64,000 nt of DNA. Origin: Mesorhizobium xinjiangense (GTDB lineage Bacteria; Pseudomonadota; Alphaproteobacteria; Rhizobiales; Rhizobiaceae). Below are positions 24,206 through 32,158 of this stretch, one piece after another. The notes beneath the pieces are model-generated. The model searched no databases, was not told where the DNA came from, and saw only the letters and a list, made by a program, of their open reading frames with translations. The stretch spans positions 124,001-188,000 of the forward strand of contig NZ_WOAC01000003.1 in assembly GCF_009749525.1 (NCBI RefSeq), written 5' to 3'. The translations under genes and the position numbers were made by a program. How positions within the stretch are numbered: the first letter of the stretch is position 1; every line of letters starts with the position of its first letter.

Positions 24206-24880
24206 ATGAAGATTCTTCTGATCGAAGACGACCGCGAAGCGGCCGATTATCTCGAACGCGCCTTGAGCGAGACCGGCCATACCGTTCATGTCGCGCGCGA
24301 CGGCGACAGCGGCTTCACCCTGGCCGACAGCGGCGATTACGACGTGATGGTGGTCGATCGCATGCTGCCGGGCCGCGACGGTCTTTCGGTTGTGGCGGGC
24401 TTGCGGGCGCGCGGCAACGAGACGCCTGTTCTCATCCTTTCCGCACTTGGCGAGGTCGACGACCGTGTCACCGGCCTGCGCGCCGGCGGCGACGATTACC
24501 TGACGAAGCCCTATGCCTTCAGCGAGCTCTTGGCGCGCATCGAGGTGCTCAACCGGAGGGCCGGCGCGCGGGAGGTTGATACGGTCTATCGCGTCGGCGA
24601 TCTCGAGCTCGACCGCCTGTCGCACTCCGTCAAGCGCGCCGGACAGGATATCGTCCTGCAGCCGCGCGAATTTCGCCTGCTCGAATATCTCATGCGCCAT
24701 GCCGGGCAGGTGGTGACGCGCACCATGCTCCTTGAAAATGTCTGGGACCTTCATTTCGACCCGCAGACCAATGTCATCGACGTGCATGTCTCGCGGCTGC
24801 GCGGCAAGATCGAAAAGGGTTTCGACGGGCCGATCCTGCATACGGTCCGCGGCGCGGGATACGTGCTGAAGGCCGGCTGA
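24206..24880 (+). CDS. OmpR-family response regulator
   Basis: 224 residues from the ATG at 24206. The receiver has IEDD at residues 7-9, phospho-acceptor Asp51 in MVVDRMLPGRDG, LILSALGEVDD and the Lys in GDDYLTKPYAFSEL. The C-terminal winged helix reads LQPREFRLLEYLMRHAGQVVTRTML, then TNVIDVHVSRLRGKI and ILHTVRGAGYVL, like CzcR/QseB-type regulators. It overlaps the kinase start by one base (TGATG), so the two are co-translated. Its position after degP suggests an envelope-stress role, as in the same arrangement in other rhizobia. Confidence 0.9.
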   Translation: MKILLIEDDREAADYLERALSETGHTVHVARDGDSGFTLADSGDYDVMVVDRMLPGRDGLSVVAGLRARGNETPVLILSALGEVDDRVTGLRAGGDDYLTKPYAFSELLARIEVLNRRAGAREVDTVYRVGDLELDRLSHSVKRAGQDIVLQPREFRLLEYLMRHAGQVVTRTMLLENVWDLHFDPQTNVIDVHVSRLRGKIEKGFDGPILHTVRGAGYVLKAG

Positions 24881-26286
24881 TGCGCAAGCTGGCCGCAATC
24901 ATGAAGACGACGGCGGCCCGTCTCTCCGCCCTCTATCTGCTCCTGTTCGGTGCCTGCGCCATCGTTCTGGTCATCTACATGACCTCCGTGTCGGTGCGCA
25001 TGATCGCCGCCCAGACGCGCGAGGCAGTGAACGAGGAGACGCTGAGGCTCGGCCGCGCCTATGATCGTGGCGGCATACCGGCGCTGGTGAGGCTCATGGA
25101 AATGCAGGCGCGCCAGCCCGGAGCCAATCTCTATCTCATCGCCGATCCGAACGGACGCCTTCTTGCAGGCAATGTCGAGAGCCTGGAGCCGGGCGTTCTG
25201 GACACGCGCGGCTGGACGAGCCGGCCATTTGCCTATGAGCGCTACGGCGAGGCCGAACCGCAGGGCCATGCGACCCACACCGCCATGGCGCAGGTGATCC
25301 GACTGCCCAACCAGATGATCCTGTTGGTCGGCCGCGACCTGGGCGAGCCCGAGCGCCTGCGCCGGGTCGTGCAGCGCGCCCTCATACTTGCGCTTGGCAT
25401 CATGGCGTTTGGCGCCTTCCTCATCTGGTACTTCGTCGGACGTGCCGCGCTCCGGCGGATCGACAGCCTGTCGGAGGCGAGCGCGCGCATCATGGGCGGC
25501 GACCTGGCCGGCCGCCTGCCGGTCACCGGTGCGGGCGACGAGTTCGACCGTCTGTCGGAAAACCTCAACGCCATGCTGGCGCGCATCTCGGCCCTCAATG
25601 ACGGGCTGAAGCAGGTCTCAGACAACATCGCGCACGATCTCAAGACACCGCTCACGCGCCTGCGCAACCGCGCCGAGGAAGCCTTGTCGAAGAAGAGCGG
25701 CACGAAGGGCCATCGCGAGGCCCTGGAGGCGACGATCGCCGAATCCGACCAGCTGATCCGCACCTTCAACGCCATCCTGATGATCTCGCGCCTGGAGGCG
25801 GGCTATTCAGCCGAGGCGACTGGAGAAATCGATCTCGCGACCATCGTCAACGATGTGTGCGAGCTCTACGAGCCGGTGGCCGAGGAAAGCGGTGTCGGCC
25901 TCAAGAGCGGGATCAACGGCACGCATGTCATCACGGGAAATCGCGAACTGGTCGCACAGGCCTTGTCAAACATCGTCGATAACGCGATCAAATATTCTGC
26001 CGATCACGCCGACCAGCCGGAGGTCCTTGTTATGCTCGCGCGAAAAGAGGACGAAGTGCAACTGACCGTATCCGACAACGGGCCCGGCATCGCGCCGGAC
26101 GATCGGCAACGCGCCACGGAGCGCTTCGTACGTCTCGAGACCAGTCGAACGCAGCCGGGCTCGGGCCTCGGACTGAGCCTTGCAAGGGCTGTCATGACCT
26201 TTCATGGCGGGCGGCTCGAACTGACCGGTGAGGAGACAGGCCTTGCCGTCTCCATGGTTTTCCCCACGAACCGGGTACAGTCTTGA
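24880..26286 (+). CDS. HAMP-domain sensor histidine kinase
   Basis: 468 residues. Membrane helices lie at about 12-36 (LSALYLLLFGACAIVLVIYMTSV) and 168-190 (ILALGIMAFGAFLIWYFVGRA), with a periplasmic domain between. HAMP (IDSLSEASARIMGGDLAGRLPVTG) is followed by HisKA with His in VSDNIAHDLKTPLTRLRNRAEE. The ATPase domain has NIVDNAIKYSA, SDNGPGIAPDD and QPGSGLGLSLARAV. It pairs with the overlapping response regulator. The stop is 19 bases before glnE, which has its own strong ribosome-binding site; co-transcription is likely. Confidence 0.9.
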   Translation: MRKLAAIMKTTAARLSALYLLLFGACAIVLVIYMTSVSVRMIAAQTREAVNEETLRLGRAYDRGGIPALVRLMEMQARQPGANLYLIADPNGRLLAGNVESLEPGVLDTRGWTSRPFAYERYGEAEPQGHATHTAMAQVIRLPNQMILLVGRDLGEPERLRRVVQRALILALGIMAFGAFLIWYFVGRAALRRIDSLSEASARIMGGDLAGRLPVTGAGDEFDRLSENLNAMLARISALNDGLKQVSDNIAHDLKTPLTRLRNRAEEALSKKSGTKGHREALEATIAESDQLIRTFNAILMISRLEAGYSAEATGEIDLATIVNDVCELYEPVAEESGVGLKSGINGTHVITGNRELVAQALSNIVDNAIKYSADHADQPEVLVMLARKEDEVQLTVSDNGPGIAPDDRQRATERFVRLETSRTQPGSGLGLSLARAVMTFHGGRLELTGEETGLAVSMVFPTNRVQS

Positions 26287-26305
26287 GCAACAAGGAGGGC
26301 GGTGC

Positions 26306-29281
26306 ATGACAGGCCAAGACTGGTCGCTGGAGATCGCCCACACGCTGTTGCCGCTCGATGCGGCCGCGGCGCAGTCCGCGCTCGACGATCTGGCCCAGGC
26401 GGCGGAGGAGGAAGGCTTCCAGCGCCTGGCGGATCTGGTGCGCGACGGTGGACCCCCGGCCGGGTTCCTGGCCGCCGTGAGCGACCTGTCGCCCTATCTG
26501 CGCGACGTGCTGCGCCGCCGCCCCATCATTCTCGATCGCCTTTTCGATACCGGCTGGCGCCAGCGGATCTCCGACATCGCTGCAGAAATGAAGGCCTGCA
26601 GCATGGCCGACGATGCCAGTGAGGCCTCGCTGATGGCCGACCTGCGACGTCTGAAGGCCGAGGCGCATGCCCTGATCGCGCTGACCGACCTCGCCGGCGC
26701 GGCCGATACCCAGCAGACCGTGGGCAACATGAGCGCGATTGCCGATGCGGCGATCGAAGCGGCCACGGCCTTTTTGTTGCGTGACGCGCACAGGCAGGGA
26801 AAGCTGAAACTCCCCGATCCGTCGGAACCGACCCGCGGCTCGGGCTGGATCGTTCTCGGCATGGGCAAGCTGGGCGCCCGTGAGCTCAATTTCTCCTCCG
26901 ACATCGACCTGATCGTGTTCTTCGATCCGCAGGCGCCGGCGGTCGTCGAGCCGCTGGAGGCGACCGAACTCTTTTCGCGCATGACCCGCCGTCTGACCCG
27001 CATCCTGCAGGACCGCACCGAGCACGGCTACGTGTTCCGCACCGATCTGAGGCTGCGTCCCGATCCCGGGTCGACGCCGCTTGCGATCCCGGTCGAGGCG
27101 GCGCTCAACTATTACGAGGGCAGGGGCCAGAACTGGGAACGCGCCGCCATGATCAAGGCGCGCGCCATCGGCGGCGATGCGGCTGCCGCGGCTGCATTCC
27201 TCAAGGAGTTGCAGCCCTATGTCTGGCGCAAATATCTCGATTACGCGGCAATCGCCGATGTCCACTCGATCAAGCGGCAGATCCACACCCACAAGGGCCA
27301 CGGCGAGATTGCCGTCAAGGGCCACAATGTGAAACTCGGACGGGGCGGCATCCGCGAGATCGAGTTCTTCGTCCAGACGCAGCAACTCATCGCCGGCGGC
27401 CGCTTTCCCGAACTGCGCGGCCGCGAAACCGTGGCCATGCTGGCGCAACTCGAAAAACGCGGCTGGATCGACGCCGAGGCGCGCGACGTGATGACCCGGC
27501 AATACTGGTTCCTGCGCAGCGTCGAAGACGCCATCCAGATGGTGGCCGACGAGCAGACCCACACATTGCCGGAGGACGATGAGGGGCTCGCGCGGATCGC
27601 CCATATGCGCGGATTTGCCGATGCCGATGCGTTTGCCGCCGCCTTCCGCGCGTCGCTTCAGGAGGTGGAAAGCCACTATGCGGCGCTGTTCGAGACCGCG
27701 CCGCAGCTCTCTGCCGGTCTCGGCAATCTGGTCTTCACCGGTGATGTCGACGATCCCGGTACACTGGAGACGCTGCACAATCTTGGTTTCGAGCGGCCGA
27801 GCGACATCTGCCGGGTGATCCGCACCTGGCATTTCGGCCGCTACCGGGCGACCCGTTCGGCCGAGGCGCGCGAGCGGCTGACCGAGCTCACTCCGGCGCT
27901 TCTCCAGGCGTTCGGCGCGACCAGAAGGGCCGACGAGGCCCTTATCCGCTTCGATGAATTTCTCTCCGGCCTGCCCGCCGGCATCCAGCTCTTCTCGCTT
28001 CTGCAGTCCAATCCGGGCCTGTTGCAGCTCGTGGCGACCATCATGGGGGCCGCGCCGCGCTTGGCCGCCATCATCACGCGCCGGCCGCATGTCTTCGACG
28101 GGCTGCTCGATCCCGCCTTGATGGCGGAGCTTCCCGACAGGGATTATCTCACTGCGCGGCTCGAGACCTTCATGCAGGGCGCCCGGACCTACGAGGAAAC
28201 GCTCGACCGGCTGCGCATCTTTGCCGCCGAGCAGAAATTCCTGATTGGCATCCGCCTCTTGACGGGTGCCATCGATGCCGCGCGCGCCGGCAAGGCCTTC
28301 TCCGACCTGGCCGATTTGACCATCGGCGCCGCACTGGAGGCGGTTGAAGCCGAATTCGCCGTGCGGCACGGCCGCGTGCCCAGCGGACGCATCGTCATCC
28401 TCGGCATGGGCAAACTGGGCAGTCGCGAACTGACGGCGGGTTCCGACGTCGACCTGATCCTGCTCTATGATCATGACGCAGATGCGGATGAATCCGACGG
28501 CGACAAGCCCTTGCCCGCCTCGCTCTATTACGCGCGCCTGACGCAACGGCTGATCGCAGCGGTTTCCGCGCCGACCGCCGAGGGCGTGCTCTACGAGCTC
28601 GACCTGCGCCTGCGGCCCTCAGGCAACAAGGGGCCCGTCGCCACCCATATCGAGGCATTCCGCAAATATCAGCGCGAGCAGGCCTGGACCTGGGAGCACA
28701 TGGCGCTGACGCGCGGCCGCGTCGTCGCCGGTAATGCCGGGCTTGCCGGCGAGGTCAACGCCGAGATCGAAGCCGTATTGGCCCTGCCGCACGACTTTGC
28801 AAGGATCGCCCGCGAGGCGCGCGACATGCGGGCGATGATCGAAAGCGAAAAGCCGCCGCGCAACATCTGGGACTTCAAGCTCATCCCCGGTGGCCTGATC
28901 GATCTCGAATTCATCGCCCAGGTGGCCACTCTGACCGGTGGGGCCGCATCCGGGCAGCGGCTTACCGGCACCGCGGATACGCTCGCCGTGCTCGACGCAA
29001 CGTTCTGCAATCCGCAGACGCGGCAGGAACTGGTTGCCGCCCACGCCTTGTTCATCGAACTCACGCAACTCGTGCGGCTGTGCCTGACAGGCGATGTCGA
29101 CGGCGAGGATATCCCGCCGGGGCTGGCCGACCTTCTGCTCAGGAGCGTCGACCTGCCCGATATCGGCGTCCTCGAGGCGCATATCCAAGAGACATCGCAG
29201 CGTGTCAGGGCGCATTTCGACAGGCTGCTCGGCACGGCGGATACAGCCTCCGGGAACGGCGACGGCGACGCGGGTATTTAG
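26306..29281 (+). CDS. glnE: Bifunctional glutamine synthetase adenylyltransferase/adenylyl-removing enzyme GlnE
   Basis: 991 residues from the ATG at 26306, preceded by AAGGAGG at ideal spacing. Two nucleotidyltransferase domains are visible. The N-terminal one has GMGKLGARELNFSSDIDLIVFFD near residues 186-208, and the C-terminal one has GMGKLGSRELTAGSDVDLILLYDHD near 700. Each has the paired aspartates for metal binding and is followed by a DUF294-like helical region (IREIEFFVQTQQL; LIDLEFIAQVATL). GlnE adds or removes AMP on glutamine synthetase according to the PII protein state. Full length for the family, no damage seen. Confidence 0.95.
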   Translation: MTGQDWSLEIAHTLLPLDAAAAQSALDDLAQAAEEEGFQRLADLVRDGGPPAGFLAAVSDLSPYLRDVLRRRPIILDRLFDTGWRQRISDIAAEMKACSMADDASEASLMADLRRLKAEAHALIALTDLAGAADTQQTVGNMSAIADAAIEAATAFLLRDAHRQGKLKLPDPSEPTRGSGWIVLGMGKLGARELNFSSDIDLIVFFDPQAPAVVEPLEATELFSRMTRRLTRILQDRTEHGYVFRTDLRLRPDPGSTPLAIPVEAALNYYEGRGQNWERAAMIKARAIGGDAAAAAAFLKELQPYVWRKYLDYAAIADVHSIKRQIHTHKGHGEIAVKGHNVKLGRGGIREIEFFVQTQQLIAGGRFPELRGRETVAMLAQLEKRGWIDAEARDVMTRQYWFLRSVEDAIQMVADEQTHTLPEDDEGLARIAHMRGFADADAFAAAFRASLQEVESHYAALFETAPQLSAGLGNLVFTGDVDDPGTLETLHNLGFERPSDICRVIRTWHFGRYRATRSAEARERLTELTPALLQAFGATRRADEALIRFDEFLSGLPAGIQLFSLLQSNPGLLQLVATIMGAAPRLAAIITRRPHVFDGLLDPALMAELPDRDYLTARLETFMQGARTYEETLDRLRIFAAEQKFLIGIRLLTGAIDAARAGKAFSDLADLTIGAALEAVEAEFAVRHGRVPSGRIVILGMGKLGSRELTAGSDVDLILLYDHDADADESDGDKPLPASLYYARLTQRLIAAVSAPTAEGVLYELDLRLRPSGNKGPVATHIEAFRKYQREQAWTWEHMALTRGRVVAGNAGLAGEVNAEIEAVLALPHDFARIAREARDMRAMIESEKPPRNIWDFKLIPGGLIDLEFIAQVATLTGGAASGQRLTGTADTLAVLDATFCNPQTRQELVAAHALFIELTQLVRLCLTGDVDGEDIPPGLADLLLRSVDLPDIGVLEAHIQETSQRVRAHFDRLLGTADTASGNGDGDAGI

Positions 29282-29567
29282 ATAACGAGTTTACCGGCCT
29301 CGCTGGCCCAAGATCGCCGTGCCATTGGGCGATATTGTCACCTTTGATATATGCTAATAAGCTTTTGCAACCAGGTTTGGTGAGTCACCTTCCAGCTTCA
29401 GCCAGCCATTGCCAGCTGTGGACTTCTGCTTGCTCGCAACCTGCTGCGACAACCGCCTCCCGCGCCCCATTTCTCAAAATCCCGGCTCGGAAGGTGCAAT
29501 CTTCCACTGCACTGCTTTTGCTCCGTGTGTGGGCGGATCACGGCCAGCAAGACGATGAGGAACTCAA

Positions 29568-32066
29568 ATGATCAAAGACGTTGAAACCACTCCGCCGGGA
29601 TCCGCGGGCTGGCTGCTGCCGCTCATCGGCGTGATCCTGGCCGTCATCGGCGTTCCGCTTGTATGGGGCGGTGTTCAACTCGTCGGCCTTGGCGGGTCAT
29701 GGTATTATGTTCTCGCCGGTCTCGCCCTCGTCCTGACCGGCATTCTATACTTCTTGCGCAGCAAGCTCGGTGTTTGGCTTTACGCCATCACATTCCTCGC
29801 CACCATTGTCTGGGCGATATGGGAGGCAGGCTATGCCTTCTGGCCGCTGATCCCGCGCCTGGTCGCTCCGACCGTGATCGCGATCGTCGTTGCGCTCAGC
29901 GTTCCGCTGTTTGCAAGCGGCGCCAGGACGTCGCGCAGCATTCCGTTCGCAATCGCTGCGCTGCTGGGTCTCGGCCTGGTGGCAACCGGCTATTATGCCT
30001 TCCAGCCGCATGGCGTCATTCGCAATGAAATCGCCGATGCCGGACAGGCGGCAGAGGTCGTGTCCGGCGAAACGGACTGGCGCGCCTATGGCCGCACGTC
30101 CCATGGCACACGCTTTGCGTCGATCGATCAGATCAACACGGAGAACGTGCAGCACCTGGAAGTCGCATGGACCTTCCGTACGGGTGACATCCCCGACGAG
30201 ATGGCACAGGACCAGAACACGCCGCTGCAGATCGACGGCACGGTTTATCACTGCTCACCGCACAACATCGTTCACGCGCTCAATGCGGAAACGGGCGAGG
30301 AGCGCTGGACGTTCGATCCGCAGGCGACATCGCCGCTGTGGCAGCGCTGCCGCGGCGTGAGTTTCTACGAACCGTCGGCAGAAGCGCTGGCGCAAGCCGC
30401 TGCTTCGGCAGCGAGTGCTGCCGAAACCCCAGCCACGACGGCTGAAGCAGTGCCGGCGGACAATGCGGACGACGACACGGCCGAATTGGCGCAGGCGCCG
30501 GCCACCCCGGCGCCCGCCGAGCCGGAAGCACCGGCGACCTGCGCGCAGCGCATCGTCATGACCACGATCGACGCGCGTCTCATTCAGCTCGACGCCAAGA
30601 CGGGCGAACCCTGTGCCACGTTCGGCGAAAATGGCACGGTCGATCTCAAGCAGGGCATGGGCGAGGTCAAGCCCGGCTTCTACTTCCAGACGTCGGCGCC
30701 CACCGTCATGCGCGACCTCGTGATGGTCGGCGGCTGGGTGTGGGACAATGTGGAGACCGGTGAGCCGTCCGGTGCCGTGCGCGCCTTCAGTGCGGTGACC
30801 GGCGAGCTCATCTGGGCCTGGGACCTCGGCAACCCCGAGATCACCAAGCTGCCGCCGGAAGGCGAGAGCTACACGCGCGGCACGCCCAATGTCTGGTCCA
30901 CGCCCTCCTATGACGACGAATTGGGTCTGGTCTATCTACCGACCGGCAATGCGACGCCGGACTTCTTTGGCGCCCATCGTTCCGAGGCCGCAGAGGAATA
31001 TGGCGCCTCGATCGTCGCGCTCGACATGGCGACGGGGCGCGAGCGCTGGAAATTCCAGACCGCCCATCACGATCTCTGGGACTACGACGTGCCCTCGCAG
31101 CCGGCCCTCTATGACGTGCCCGATGGCGATGGCGGCACTATCCCGGCATTGATACAGGTGACCAAGCGCGGCCAGATCTTCATGTTCGACCGCCGCGACG
31201 GCACTCCCATTGCCGATATCGAGGAGAGGCCCGTTCCGCAGGATGGCGGGGTGCCGGAGGATACGGTCGCGCCCACGCAGCCCTATTCGGTCGGCATGCC
31301 GTCCATCGGCACGGAGCCCTTGAGCGAAATACGCATGTGGGGCGCCACACCGCTTGATCAGCTTTACTGCCGCATCGCCTTCAAGAAGATGCGCTACGAA
31401 GGCGAGTTCACGCCGCCTGGAACCGATATGAGCCTGATCTTCCCTGGCTATTACGGAGGCATGAACTGGGGCTCGGTCTCGGTCGACGAAGCGAATGCGA
31501 TGCTGATCGTGAACGATATCCGCATGCCGCAATTCGTGCAGCTCATTCCGCAGGACGAAGTGGAGGAGCGTGGCGGTTCGGCCGCTCACGACGGCTTGTC
31601 GACCCAGACCGGCACGCCATATGCGGCATGGAAGAACGGTTTCATGTCCCCTCTCGGCGTTCCGTGTCATCAGCCGCCCTACGGCACGATAACCGGCATC
31701 GACCTGAATGCGCGTCAGGTGGTCTGGCAGGTGCCGGCCGGGACCTTGCAGGACACCGGTCCGCTCGGGATGAAGACCCGTATGCAGATCCCGATCGGCA
31801 TGCCCACGCTGGGCGGACCCATGACGACGGCCGGCGGCCTGGCCTTTTATGCGGGGACGCAGGACTACTATCTGCGTGCCTTCGACGTCAAAACGGGTGA
31901 GGAGCTTTGGAAGGGACGGCTGCCCGTTGGCGCGCAGGCGACGCCGATGACCTATGTTTCGCCCGAAAGCGGACGCCAGTTCATCGTGGTATCCGCCGGT
32001 GGCGCGCGCCAGTCGCCGGACCGCGGTGACTACATCATCGCCTACGCTCTGCCAGAAGCGAACTAG
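29568..32066 (+). CDS. gcd: Membrane-bound PQQ-dependent glucose dehydrogenase (quinoprotein)
   Basis: 832 residues. Five N-terminal membrane helices (about 15-150) are followed by a periplasmic eight-bladed propeller of the PQQ-dehydrogenase type: DWRAYGRTSHGTRFASIDQINTENV, TPLQIDGTVYHCSPHNIVHALNAETGEERW, ARLIQLDAKTGEPCATFG, HDLWDYDVPSQP and AFYAGTQDYYLRAFDVKTGEELW. It oxidises glucose to gluconolactone and reduces ubiquinone. An Ala/Pro/Glu-rich stretch of about 50 residues (near 270-320) interrupts the second blade, and the protein is some 30-50 residues longer than usual. PQQ synthesis genes are not in the window. Confidence 0.9.
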   Translation: MIKDVETTPPGSAGWLLPLIGVILAVIGVPLVWGGVQLVGLGGSWYYVLAGLALVLTGILYFLRSKLGVWLYAITFLATIVWAIWEAGYAFWPLIPRLVAPTVIAIVVALSVPLFASGARTSRSIPFAIAALLGLGLVATGYYAFQPHGVIRNEIADAGQAAEVVSGETDWRAYGRTSHGTRFASIDQINTENVQHLEVAWTFRTGDIPDEMAQDQNTPLQIDGTVYHCSPHNIVHALNAETGEERWTFDPQATSPLWQRCRGVSFYEPSAEALAQAAASAASAAETPATTAEAVPADNADDDTAELAQAPATPAPAEPEAPATCAQRIVMTTIDARLIQLDAKTGEPCATFGENGTVDLKQGMGEVKPGFYFQTSAPTVMRDLVMVGGWVWDNVETGEPSGAVRAFSAVTGELIWAWDLGNPEITKLPPEGESYTRGTPNVWSTPSYDDELGLVYLPTGNATPDFFGAHRSEAAEEYGASIVALDMATGRERWKFQTAHHDLWDYDVPSQPALYDVPDGDGGTIPALIQVTKRGQIFMFDRRDGTPIADIEERPVPQDGGVPEDTVAPTQPYSVGMPSIGTEPLSEIRMWGATPLDQLYCRIAFKKMRYEGEFTPPGTDMSLIFPGYYGGMNWGSVSVDEANAMLIVNDIRMPQFVQLIPQDEVEERGGSAAHDGLSTQTGTPYAAWKNGFMSPLGVPCHQPPYGTITGIDLNARQVVWQVPAGTLQDTGPLGMKTRMQIPIGMPTLGGPMTTAGGLAFYAGTQDYYLRAFDVKTGEELWKGRLPVGAQATPMTYVSPESGRQFIVVSAGGARQSPDRGDYIIAYALPEAN

Positions 32067-32097
32067 CTAGATCGGGATACCGGCGATCCGGCACTTT

Positions 32098-32127
32098 TTC
32101 TCTCCTCCCCGCGCGGGGAGGAGAGAA
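32098..32127. repeat. 30-bp perfect palindrome between convergent genes
   Basis: TTCTCTCCTCCCCGC is followed at once by its own reverse complement. It lies between the converging gcd and PAS kinase genes. Neither strand has a T-run after the stem (the T-run precedes it on the plus strand), so it is not a textbook terminator, though it may still stop or stabilise transcripts. Confidence 0.7.
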
Positions 32128-32158
32128 GGCCGAATGCGGATTGCAACGTATCCTGATC

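Noticed and set aside
26192-28546. 784-codon open frame antisense to glnE
   Set aside because: A shadow of glnE; the sense strand carries both nucleotidyltransferase motifs.
32098-32127. Palindrome after gcd as a standard terminator
   Set aside because: Neither strand shows a T-run on the 3' side, so it is listed only as a palindrome.
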